DNA of 5,825 nucleotides from JANMZR01 sp031383555 (lineage in GTDB: Bacteria > Bacteroidota > Bacteroidia > Cytophagales > Spirosomataceae), in assembly GCA_031383555.1 (NCBI GenBank), contig JANMZR010000110.1, positions 1 to 5,825 on the forward strand, in the 5' to 3' direction. Both the position numbers and the translations under genes were made by a program. Below the pieces are notes generated by a model, which saw only the letters and a list, made by a program, of their open reading frames with translations, was not told the origin of the DNA and ran no database searches. Shown piece after piece: positions 1-5,825 of this stretch. Each line of letters opens with the position of its first letter. Within the stretch, counting starts at the first letter, position 1.

Positions 1-558
1 CTTTGCAAAATAAATAATTTGGGTTTTGAAGCTATCCATGGCCCAATGCCCAAAATGTTTGGGAATAGTGGTGGTGAAAAATCCATAGAGTATTTACGAA
101 AAATATTACTTGGCCAGCAAGAAATTGTTTATACTCCTAAACCCAGTATATTTAACAAATATGGCCATGCCAATGCGCCAGTAGTTGGGGGGAATTTATG
201 TATTTTGGCACATACAATAGGCTCAAAATCTGAAATTAATACTGAAAATAAAATACTTTTTATAGAGGATATTTCAGAATACTATTACAATATCGACCGA
301 ATGATTTTACAGTTAAAAAGGGCTGGCAAATTCAAGAAATTAGCAGGTTTAATGGTAGGCCATTTTACGGATTGTAAAGATAGCGACAACCCATTTGACA
401 AAACAGTTGAGGAAATTGTGCTTGGCCAATGCAAGGAATATACCTTCCCGATTGCATTTGGCTTTTCTATTGGCCACGAAAACGACAATTGGCCAATCAT
501 TTCTGGAAGGAATGTTGAGTTTGAGGTGGGTGAAAAGGAGGTAAATTTAAGCTTTTAG
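1..558 (+). CDS. Peptidase S66 (LD-carboxypeptidase / MccF-like), 5'-truncated
   Basis: This is the C-terminal 185 residues of a peptidase S66 protein; the frame is open to base 1, so the true start lies off the left edge and the TTG at 19 is not the start. S66 enzymes cleave the L,D bond to the terminal D-Ala of murein tetrapeptides (LdcA, recycling) or inactivate microcin C (MccF). Visible signatures, numbered from base 1, are IHGPM (12-16), GGN (63-65), the acidic residue of the triad in the IED motif (Glu89) followed by a Tyr/Ile-Asp-Arg helix, and the catalytic His159 in an IGH motif. The Glu-His spacing of 70 fits the family (68 in E. coli LdcA). The nucleophile Ser (GxSD) should lie a little over ten residues upstream, outside the window. 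About 60% of the usual ~300 residues is present and the frame is undamaged. The LdcA versus MccF role cannot be settled; cell-wall recycling is the likelier one. Confidence 0.9.
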   Translation, partial: LCKINNLGFEAIHGPMPKMFGNSGGEKSIEYLRKILLGQQEIVYTPKPSIFNKYGHANAPVVGGNLCILAHTIGSKSEINTENKILFIEDISEYYYNIDRMILQLKRAGKFKKLAGLMVGHFTDCKDSDNPFDKTVEEIVLGQCKEYTFPIAFGFSIGHENDNWPIISGRNVEFEVGEKEVNLSF

Positions 559-646
559 ATTTAATTAAAGTAAAATGCAAAACGCTAAATATAAAAGTAT
601 AAAGTAAAAAGGCAGGTCTTTAAATACGAAATAAATTATTAAAAAT

Positions 647-674
647 CCCCTTTCGGGGCGATCCGGCGTACCGG
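647..674. repeat. GC-rich double hairpin in the SDR leader
   Basis: Two short perfect inverted repeats lie almost back to back in an otherwise AT-rich spacer. The first is CCCC (647-650) with GGGG (655-658) around a TTTC loop. The second is CCGG (663-666) with CCGG (671-674) around a CGTA loop. The element ends 10 bases before the SDR start codon, and an AAGG (676-679) between it and the ATG resembles a weak Shine-Dalgarno. Read on the minus strand, the first hairpin has a GAAA tetraloop and is followed by ATTTTT, which is terminator-like, but no minus-strand gene precedes it. It could be a leader structure affecting translation, or one copy of a dispersed GC-rich palindromic repeat; the sequence alone does not decide. 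Confidence 0.5.
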
Positions 675-684
675 CAAGGTAGTT

Positions 685-1485
685 ATGGATTTAAAAAATA
701 AAGTTTGTTGGATTACAGGTGCCAGCTCAGGTATTGGCGAAGGTATTGCCAAAGAATTGTCAAAAGAAGGAGCAAAAATTGTACTTTCGGCTAGAAAAGT
801 AGATGAGCTAAAAAGGGTTCAAAAAGAGCTCAATCTACCTGATAGTGAAACATTTGTGTTGCCAATGGACATGTTGGAAGCAGCAAAATTCCCTGAAAAA
901 ATTGAGGAGGTAATTAAAAAATTTGGCAAGATTGATGTGCTTTTTCACAATGCGGGCATCAGCCAGCGAGGGCTTATGCGTGATACACCCGCTTATGTAG
1001 ATAGGCAGGTGATGGAACTCAATTTTATGTCAGTTATTGAACTTACAAAAGCAGTTTTACCTCAAATGTTCAAACAAAATTCTGGCTATTTTGTGGTTAC
1101 ATCAAGTATTGCTGGCAAAGTAGGCACACCAATGCGGTCGGCTTATTGTGCCTCCAAACATGCATTGCAGGGCTATTTCGATGCCCTTCGTGCCGAACTT
1201 TGGCCACAAAATATTGGCGTTTCCATTATTTGCCCTGGCTATATCAAAACCAATATTTCGTTTAATGCAGTAGGCTCAAATGGCGAAAAATTTGGCAAAA
1301 TGGATAAAAATCAAGAAGCTGGTATGTCGGTAGAAAAATGCTGTAGCAGAATAATTTCGGCTGTAAAAGCAGAAAAAAGAGAAGTTTATATTGGTGGGAA
1401 AGAAAAGTTGGCGGTTTATTTAAAGCGCTTTTTCCCAAGTATTCTAGCTAGGATTGTGAAAGACTATAAGATTGAGGCAGTGTAG
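685..1485 (+). CDS. Classical short-chain dehydrogenase/reductase (SDR), DHRS7-like
   Basis: A complete 266-residue NAD(P)-dependent oxidoreductase of the classical SDR family, presumably cytosolic. The cofactor motif TGASSGIG is at residues 11-18, the adenine-ring motif appears as HNAG at 88-91 (usually NNAG), and the tetrad is Asn113, Ser141, Tyr154 and Lys158 (YCASK), followed by the PGYIKT segment at 184-189. Arg37 just after strand beta2 favours NADP(H), by analogy with the family. Length, motif order and the basic C-terminal tail recall the DHRS7-like branch, whose bacterial substrates are mostly unknown, so no reaction is assigned. The ATG at 685 gives the N-terminus expected for the family and has an AAGG five bases before it. 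The gene follows the S66 gene after 126 bp, with no recognisable TAnnTTTG promoter in the gap, so co-transcription is possible. It converges on the glycosyltransferase gene. Confidence 0.93.
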   Translation: MDLKNKVCWITGASSGIGEGIAKELSKEGAKIVLSARKVDELKRVQKELNLPDSETFVLPMDMLEAAKFPEKIEEVIKKFGKIDVLFHNAGISQRGLMRDTPAYVDRQVMELNFMSVIELTKAVLPQMFKQNSGYFVVTSSIAGKVGTPMRSAYCASKHALQGYFDALRAELWPQNIGVSIICPGYIKTNISFNAVGSNGEKFGKMDKNQEAGMSVEKCCSRIISAVKAEKREVYIGGKEKLAVYLKRFFPSILARIVKDYKIEAV

Positions 1486-1569
1486 TTGAAATATTATGAC
1501 GGAATTATTTCATCAAAAATTAAAATTGAATGCACCTAACTATAAAATGTAAGCTATTTGCTCCAAAAA

Positions 1570-2733
1570 TTAACTAGAATATACCTTTTTAAAAGCTGCA
1601 ATAGTTTCGGCGGCCACTTTTTCTGGTGAAAAATCTTTGATAATTTCGATGCCTTTTTTACCCATTTGTTCGAATTTATTAGTATTATCCATCATTTTAA
1701 GCATTTTATCAGAAAGCTCGTTTGTGTTGTATGGGCTAAAGGTAAGGCCATTGCCATTTTTGCCTTCTTTCACCAAAGAAGTTACACATCCACAATGATT
1801 GGATACAATCACTGGCTTACCACAAATCAAAGCCTCATTTACAACAAAACCCCATGGCTCAGAATAGCTGGCCAAAACCATTACATCAGCCAAAGAGATA
1901 TTCCAAGGTACTTCAAGCCACTCACATGGAGGTAAAAAATGGACGTTAGCTATTTTTTTATCATTAATAAAAGCTTTTAATTCATCTTCAAGTGGGCCAT
2001 CGCCAACCATTAAAAATCCCCAATCGGCTCCCTCATTATGTTTTTTTGTAGCTTTATCAAAAGCCTCCAACATAATAAAAAGATTTTTAAAGTCAATCAA
2101 CCTCCCAACGAAAATAAAATTAAATTTTTTCAGTTTCAACTTGGCTTTTCTTTCTGCACGGGATGGGAGCGATTGCTCGTATTGATTACGAATTTCGTGA
2201 TTATCGAGGGCATTTCGGCTCATTAATATTTGCTCTTTTTTTGCCCCCAATTTCAAAAGATATTGATCCGTTGCAGGGCCTATACTTAAAAAACCATCGC
2301 TAAGTGCAATAATTCTTTTTTTAATTATTTCTTTGAACCATATCTTTTTATTGTCTGTTTCGCCAGAATCTAAAAACATAATTGTTTTTATTCCTGCTAT
2401 TTTGCAATACAAATAAATCAACCAGGTTGAGGGATCAAAATAGCCGGGAAGCACTACCACATCGGCTTTGAAAGAGCTTATTTTTTTAAAAATTTTAATT
2501 GCCTTTCCCCAAAAGGGTGTCTTTTCCAAGAAATCGTCGTAAAGTAAATCATAGTTATATTTATGATAACTCTCGTCTATAGCTCCAATATTTAATCTGG
2601 TGGCCTCAGTACGGGACATTTGGAGCACATGAAACTCAAACTCCTTTGTTTTTTGAGATATTGCAAATAAATCGCTAAAATGTTTGGCTTTATAGTGGGC
2701 CCAAAGAAACTGATGAATGAAAAGTACTCGCAT
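1570..2733 (-). CDS. GT4-type glycosyltransferase (GT-B fold, glycosyl transferases group 1)
   Basis: A 387-residue retaining glycosyltransferase of the GT-B fold that would move a sugar from a nucleotide-sugar donor to a glycan or lipid acceptor; donor and acceptor are unknown. From the ATG at 2733 the protein opens with MRVLFIHQ, a typical first Rossmann strand. The C-terminal donor domain has FVGRL at 208-212, VGDGP at 243-247 and the EX7E motif (Glu292 to Glu300 in EPWGFVVNE), then a GKP and GLTF segment, as in the family. The frame can be extended upstream to a TTG at 2772, adding 13 hydrophobic residues, but that segment precedes the conserved N-terminus and covers a promoter-like element, so ATG 2733 is preferred. 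There is no SD; the region before the start is AT-rich. Its stop lies 84 bp from that of the SDR, and it is divergent from comEC. No other surface-polysaccharide gene is in view, so pathway membership is unknown. Confidence 0.92.
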   Translation of the reverse strand: MRVLFIHQFLWAHYKAKHFSDLFAISQKTKEFEFHVLQMSRTEATRLNIGAIDESYHKYNYDLLYDDFLEKTPFWGKAIKIFKKISSFKADVVVLPGYFDPSTWLIYLYCKIAGIKTIMFLDSGETDNKKIWFKEIIKKRIIALSDGFLSIGPATDQYLLKLGAKKEQILMSRNALDNHEIRNQYEQSLPSRAERKAKLKLKKFNFIFVGRLIDFKNLFIMLEAFDKATKKHNEGADWGFLMVGDGPLEDELKAFINDKKIANVHFLPPCEWLEVPWNISLADVMVLASYSEPWGFVVNEALICGKPVIVSNHCGCVTSLVKEGKNGNGLTFSPYNTNELSDKMLKMMDNTNKFEQMGKKGIEIIKDFSPEKVAAETIAAFKKVYSS

Positions 2734-2750
2734 AATTATTGTAAACCATA

Positions 2751-2758
2751 CAAAGATA
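2751..2758 (-). promoter_or_regulatory. Possible -7 promoter element of the glycosyltransferase gene
   Basis: On the minus strand this reads TATCTTTG, an exact match to the Bacteroidota -7 consensus TAnnTTTG, 17 bases before the ATG at 2733. That would leave a leader of only about ten bases. The only nearby TTG for a -33 element (2772-2770) is 11 bases away, too close for the usual spacing of about 17-23, so the match is partial. Confidence 0.35.
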
Positions 2759-2781
2759 ATGAAAATTGACAACTTTTTTAT

Positions 2782-2800
2782 TTTAGGAAAATTTCCTAAA
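2782..2800. promoter_or_regulatory. Perfect 19-bp palindrome in the divergent spacer (candidate operator)
   Basis: The sequence TTTAGGAAA, a single A, then TTTCCTAAA is a perfect 9-bp inverted repeat with a one-base centre. It lies between the divergently oriented glycosyltransferase (start 2733) and comEC (start 2824), upstream of the candidate glycosyltransferase promoter and 23 bp before the comEC start. Size and position are those of a dimeric regulator's binding site. It is AT-rich with no T-tract layout, so a terminator is unlikely. Function is inferred from position only. Confidence 0.4.
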
Positions 2801-2823
2801 TTACAGTAAATAACAAGACCATT

Positions 2824-4911
2824 TTGATCAACTTCTTTTCAAGATTCCCCTTTCTTCGCTATGTAATAGCAATGATTTTAGGCATTGTTCTATTCCTAAA
2901 TACAGAATTAGTAATAGAACATTTAATTTGGTTAATTATTATTTCAATTTTAGTTTACGGTATCATATTTATCAAATACCAAGGCAGTGGGCGTTTGTTT
3001 TTGGGTTATTTGGGCATTTTTATTTTGGCTATTTTTGGCTATTATAACGCTAGTAGGTCATTCAAAATCAATGATAAAGATAATATTTCAAACGAAAGTG
3101 AATACAAATACTATGAGTCAAAAATAGTTAGTTTGGTTGAAGAAAAGCCAAAGTCATGGAAGGCAATAGCGGAAGTAAGCGCTATTATAAAAGGAGGAAT
3201 AGAACAGAATTGTTCAGGGAAAATACTTTTGTATTTTGATAAAAATGATGTTGCAAAACCAAAATTTGGAGATAAACTATTAATTAAGGGTATTCCTGCT
3301 TTAATTGAAGGGCCTAAAAACCCAAATCAATTTAACTATAAAAAGTATTTGGGTTATCAAGGATTATATCATCAACATTATTTGCGAGATACTTCCTTTG
3401 TGAAAATACCAAAAACAGAAGGGCTAGGAATAAAGGGCCTTGCTTTTCAAATTAACAATTACTGCGATAGTGTTTTCACAAAATATATTCCTAAAAAACA
3501 AGAATTGGCCGTTACCAATGCTATGGTACTTGGGCTTAGAGATGATATTGATAATGACCTTATGGCTGCTTATTCGGCTGCGGGAGCTATTCATGTTCTT
3601 TCTGTTTCCGGCTTACATGTAGGGGTAATATACATAATTTTAGTTTGGATTTTTGGTTCGTTGAAGAAAAACCTCCGATGGGGAAAATGGTTATTTTTAG
3701 GCATAATACTTTCTATATTATGGATGTACGCCGCAGTTACTGGTTTTTCAAGCCCAGTGATGCGGTCTACCTTTATGTTTTCGTTGATATTAATTTCCGA
3801 AACCATAAATAGACAGCAAAACTCTTATAATACTTTGGCTATTTCGGCCTTTTGTTTACTGGTTTTTGATCCATTATTAATTACCAATGTTGGATTTATG
3901 CTTTCTTATTTGGCGGTTTTTGGTATGATACAAATTCAACCACTACTGAATCCGCTGATTATTATTGATAAAGACAAAACCATCTTTCACTGGCTTTCAG
4001 ATCGGATTTGGAAAGTGACCACAGTTGCCGTGGCAGCTCAAATTGCCACCTTGCCTATTACAATTTATTATTTTCATCAATTTCCAAATTATTTTTTATT
4101 AGCTAACCCATTGGTAATTCTCCTTTCATCAATTGTTTTAATTGGTGGTCTGGCGTTTTTATTATTGGTGGTATTATTTAGTTTTTTACAACTATATATT
4201 GTCAATGAATGGTTGGGCATAATATTGCAATTTTTTGTAAAAGCACTAAATGAAACCGTTTTATTCACTGAAAACCTACCAGGCGCCATAAGTAAAAACC
4301 TTAATTTTAACTACTTAGAAGTAATACTTCTGTATTTCCTCATTTTTTCACTCCTCACTATTATACAAACCAAAAAATACGCTTGGGTAAAAACTGCCAT
4401 TTTTGTAACCGCTATATTGATTGGGATTTCGATCACAAATAATATTAAAATAAATAATCAAAATATAGTTGCTATTCATTCTATCCCAAAATCAACAGCA
4501 ATTAGTGTTATAAATGGCTCCAAGTTGCAACTACATGGAAATGCTGCTTTACTTTCTGATAGAAAAATACAAGGTTATTATTTGAATAATTTTTGGTCAG
4601 AAAAAGGGATTGTTGAAACAAATAAAATAACGCTAAGCAATGAAACCAATTTGAAAGTTTGGAAAGGGAAAAGCTATTTATTTTTAAATAATAGGTTGAA
4701 AGCAAATGAAAGTATTTTAAATGTAGATTTTCTGATTATTAAACATAAAAAATTAAGGTACTTTTCTGATATAAAGGGCAAAATAAAATTCAAATTTTTA
4801 ATTATTGATGGAAGCCTTTCTAATTTTTACTCCAATAAAATTCAAGTTGAAGCCGCTCAAGACGGGGTTTTGGCCTATTCATTAATAAAGGAAGGAGCTT
4901 TAATACTTTAG
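2824..4911 (+). CDS. comEC: ComEC/Rec2 family competence protein (DNA uptake channel)
   Basis: A 695-residue polytopic inner-membrane protein, the channel that passes single-stranded DNA into the cytoplasm during natural transformation. Order: N-terminal membrane helices (about 13-73), a soluble DUF4131-type region (about 75-200, with the NPNQFNYKKYLGYQG signature near 166-180), the Competence domain (about 225-515) with HVLSVSGLH at 257-265, TGFSSPVMR at 306-314, GFMLSYLAVFG at 357-367 and QIATLPITIYYFHQFPN at 406-422, then a further helix (522-538) and a soluble tail. The tail (about 541-695) lacks the HxHxDH motif of the metallo-beta-lactamase domain found in many ComECs, as is usual in Bacteroidota; only a weak IIDGS (660-664) and a final EGALIL recall the family end. 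The start is TTG: an in-frame stop at 2797 limits extension, and the first ATG (2872) would remove the conserved PFLR segment. Whether the organism is competent cannot be told from one gene. Confidence 0.92.
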   Translation: MINFFSRFPFLRYVIAMILGIVLFLNTELVIEHLIWLIIISILVYGIIFIKYQGSGRLFLGYLGIFILAIFGYYNASRSFKINDKDNISNESEYKYYESKIVSLVEEKPKSWKAIAEVSAIIKGGIEQNCSGKILLYFDKNDVAKPKFGDKLLIKGIPALIEGPKNPNQFNYKKYLGYQGLYHQHYLRDTSFVKIPKTEGLGIKGLAFQINNYCDSVFTKYIPKKQELAVTNAMVLGLRDDIDNDLMAAYSAAGAIHVLSVSGLHVGVIYIILVWIFGSLKKNLRWGKWLFLGIILSILWMYAAVTGFSSPVMRSTFMFSLILISETINRQQNSYNTLAISAFCLLVFDPLLITNVGFMLSYLAVFGMIQIQPLLNPLIIIDKDKTIFHWLSDRIWKVTTVAVAAQIATLPITIYYFHQFPNYFLLANPLVILLSSIVLIGGLAFLLLVVLFSFLQLYIVNEWLGIILQFFVKALNETVLFTENLPGAISKNLNFNYLEVILLYFLIFSLLTIIQTKKYAWVKTAIFVTAILIGISITNNIKINNQNIVAIHSIPKSTAISVINGSKLQLHGNAALLSDRKIQGYYLNNFWSEKGIVETNKITLSNETNLKVWKGKSYLFLNNRLKANESILNVDFLIIKHKKLRYFSDIKGKIKFKFLIIDGSLSNFYSNKIQVEAAQDGVLAYSLIKEGALIL

Positions 4912-4994
4912 TTGCCCAATTAAAATAGTTAATTTGAATGCAACGTTATTGTAACTTATCACATCTATATAGTATAAATTCCTCCATTCAAATA

Positions 4995-5023
4995 CATTGA
5001 TATTGAAAAATGAACCATTGATA
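4995..5023. repeat. Direct repeat CATTGATA x2, 21-bp period
   Basis: CATTGATA occurs at 4995-5002 and 5016-5023, and the match extends to CATTGATAyT. The 21-bp period is two helical turns, so both copies face the same side of the DNA, upstream of the presumed promoter at 5077-5084. Such spacing suits an activator, but an 8-base repeat in AT-rich DNA may be chance. Confidence 0.25.
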
Positions 5024-5045
5024 CTTTAATAAAACCGTTTAACTA

Positions 5046-5077
5046 ATATGTTATACATAGTACTAACTATAACATAT
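5046..5077. promoter_or_regulatory. 32-bp interrupted dyad, candidate operator of the small secreted-protein genes
   Basis: Outer arms ATATGTTATA (5046-5055) and TATAACATAT (5068-5077) are perfect reverse complements. Between them the 8-bp palindrome TAGTACTA (5058-5065) shares exactly the same centre (5061.5). Only the CA (5056-5057) and AC (5066-5067) steps break the symmetry, so 28 of 32 positions are symmetric. The right arm overlaps by one base a TATCTTTG promoter element. If transcription starts downstream, the dyad is not transcribed, which favours a protein-binding site over an RNA hairpin. Confidence 0.5.
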
Positions 5078-5084
5078 ATCTTTG
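5077..5084 (+). promoter_or_regulatory. Possible -7 promoter element for the small secreted-protein genes
   Basis: TATCTTTG matches the Bacteroidota -7 consensus TAnnTTTG exactly and immediately follows the 32-bp dyad. A start a few bases downstream gives a leader of about 170 nt. No clear TTG is found at the -33 distance; that region lies inside the dyad (GTTA at 5050-5053), so the promoter might depend on an activator, or the match might be chance. Confidence 0.4.
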
Positions 5085-5259
5085 TATCATAGATTAGTGG
5101 TCGTATTTAGAACAAGACTGTATTGAAATCGAACACCGAAAAATTACAAATACTTTTTAATATATTGAATTACAGTTAGTTATATTTTTTGGCACAGATA
5201 TCGAATAGAAATAAGTAAGAATTTATCAAAAACATTATAAACAAAAAACAATTAAAAAA

Positions 5260-5604
5260 ATGAAAAATCAAATTAAACCAATTATTGCCGCTCTACTTTT
5301 AGGTTCAGTATTTTATTCAAATGCAAGAACTTTGCCTGCCAACCCAACTATCAAACCATTTTCAATGAGTATGTATAAAGTTGAAGGGCTTTCTTCAGTG
5401 AATGTTTTTATAAACAAATTGGAAGGTTCAAAAATAAAAATAGTTATAAAAGATGCATCTGAAAATATAATTCATGAAGAATTTATGGGAAAAAAAGAAA
5501 CAAAACTTCGTACTAAATTTAACTTTTCAGAATTAAAAAAAGGTACTTATTCAATAGAAACTACCGATGGAAAGAATATTGAGATTAAAAATTTTAGTTT
5601 GTAA
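5260..5604 (+). CDS. Small exported beta-rich protein, function unknown (tandem copy 1)
   Basis: A 114-residue protein that I do not recognise as a named family. Residues 1-22 form a Sec signal peptide: Lys2 and Lys6, a hydrophobic core IIAALLLGSVF, and SNA as the likely cleavage site after Ala22. There is no lipobox Cys, so the mature ~92 residues should be periplasmic or secreted. The mature part alternates short beta-type segments (VNVFINKL, KIKIVIKD, KLRTKFNF, GTYSIETTDG, NIEIKNFSL). The order 'hydrophilic turn, Leu-Lys-Lys-Gly-Thr-Tyr-Ser-Ile, final strand' resembles the immunoglobulin-like C-terminal sorting domains of type IX secretion cargo, here standing alone; this is a fold-level impression only. 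The start ATG follows an A-rich tract without SD. A related gene follows 46 bp downstream, so the two are probably co-transcribed from the promoter near 5077. Confidence 0.8.
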   Translation: MKNQIKPIIAALLLGSVFYSNARTLPANPTIKPFSMSMYKVEGLSSVNVFINKLEGSKIKIVIKDASENIIHEEFMGKKETKLRTKFNFSELKKGTYSIETTDGKNIEIKNFSL

Positions 5605-5650
5605 AAAAGAGAATTAATAAAGGATAATTATAAAAATTAAACAAAAAAAC

Positions 5651-5825
5651 ATGAAAACTAATTTAAAAACTTTAATGGTAGCTTTAATGATGGGCGCTGT
5701 TACAATTACCAATGCAAATAATTTAAATCCGGAACCTGCTAAAAAATCATTTGGCGCAAGTATTTTCAAAAGTGATTTCAATGCTAAATTGACTGTGTTT
5801 ATTGACAAAGTAAAAGGAACAAAAC
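5651..5825 (+). CDS. Small exported protein, paralogue of the preceding gene (tandem copy 2), 3'-truncated
   Basis: The window holds the first 58 codons; the frame is still open at the right edge. Aligned without gaps to the preceding protein, 21 of 58 residues are identical by hand count (36%), including Lys2, Lys6, the NA of the cleavage site (21-22), Pro29, Lys32, Phe34 and the VFI.K..G.K stretch (49-58). The signal peptide is equivalent (MKTNLKTLMVALMMGAV core, TNA, cleavage after Ala22). The exact co-linearity, with the same predicted cleavage position, points to tandem duplication followed by divergence. The start is an ATG after an A-rich tract ending AAACAAAAAAAC. The opposite strand also has an open frame here, judged a shadow because this frame has clear homology to its neighbour. 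The function is unknown. Confidence 0.82.
   Translation, partial: MKTNLKTLMVALMMGAVTITNANNLNPEPAKKSFGASIFKSDFNAKLTVFIDKVKGTK

Larger units (their letters stand above)
4912..5259. other. AT-rich 348-bp intergenic region with promoter-proximal repeats
   Basis: No open frame or RNA gene is supportable here. The first 80 bases hold only weak AT dyads and no convincing terminator for comEC. Two copies of CATTGATA (4995-5002 and 5016-5023) precede a 32-bp dyad (5046-5077), which abuts a -7-like TATCTTTG (5077-5084). From a start near 5090 there would be a leader of about 170 bases before the first small secreted protein, ending in an A-rich tract typical of Bacteroidota translation starts. The leader shows only weak AT stems and no riboswitch that I recognise. 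Confidence 0.6.

Noticed and set aside
41..495. Cluster of GGCC / TGGCCA sites in the S66 gene
   Set aside because: They arise mainly from Gly-His, Gly-Gln and Trp-Pro codon pairs in the coding frame, so no separate signal is needed.
566..609. TAAAGTAAAA repeated at 566-575 and 600-609
   Set aside because: Low-complexity AT sequence; a 10-base A-rich match is expected by chance here.
647..658. CCCC-GAAA-GGGG plus T-tract as a minus-strand intrinsic terminator
   Set aside because: The stem is only 4 bp and no minus-strand gene lies upstream of it within the window, so it has nothing obvious to terminate.
1487..1512. Inverted repeat TGAAATA / TATTTCA in the convergent gap as a bidirectional terminator
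   Set aside because: The stem is seven AT-dominated pairs with a 12-base loop and no T-tract follows on either strand.
2734..2772. N-terminal extension of the glycosyltransferase to a TTG at 2772, adding a hydrophobic 13-residue leader
   Set aside because: The family N-terminus begins at the ATG at 2733, and the extension overlaps the candidate -7 element; the hydrophobicity is explained by AT-rich spacer DNA.
4917..4933. AATTAA / TTAATT dyad after comEC as a terminator
   Set aside because: All-AT six-pair stem without G-C pairs or a T-run; too weak to call.
5614..5808. Open frame on the minus strand overlapping the second small secreted protein
   Set aside because: The plus-strand frame has a signal peptide and aligns without gaps to its neighbour; the minus frame is its shadow.

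Overview
The window is AT-rich DNA (roughly one third G+C by eye) that reads like a chromosomal segment of a Bacteroidota bacterium, probably Cytophagales-like. The grounds are A-rich, mostly SD-less translation starts, two copies of the Bacteroidota -7 promoter hexad type TAnnTTTG, a ComEC without a canonical C-terminal metallo-beta-lactamase domain, and a tandem of small exported beta-rich proteins of a kind common in that group. The taxonomic call is inference; no rRNA or marker gene is present.

Layout from left to right: (1) the 3' part of a peptidase S66 (LD-carboxypeptidase) gene, cut by the left edge; (2) a 126-bp gap ending in a compact GC-rich double hairpin directly in front of (3) a complete classical short-chain dehydrogenase/reductase. 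These two genes point right. (4) On the minus strand, convergent with the SDR, lies a GT4-type glycosyltransferase. (5) A short divergent spacer carrying a perfect 19-bp palindrome separates it from (6) a rightward comEC, which starts at TTG. (7) A 348-bp AT-rich non-coding stretch follows, containing a 32-bp dyad that abuts a -7-like promoter element and a pair of short direct repeats. (8) Two related small secreted proteins stand in tandem 46 bp apart, the second cut by the right edge.

The genes look like independent transcription units, not one pathway. The S66 peptidase would act in cell-wall peptide recycling, the SDR is a redox enzyme of unknown substrate, the glycosyltransferase probably serves surface glycan synthesis, and ComEC is the inner-membrane DNA uptake channel. 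The most interesting part is the right end: a strongly symmetric candidate operator at the presumed promoter of a duplicated secreted-protein locus. I see no CRISPR array, IS element, tRNA, rRNA or defence system, and no complete undescribed system that I could defend.
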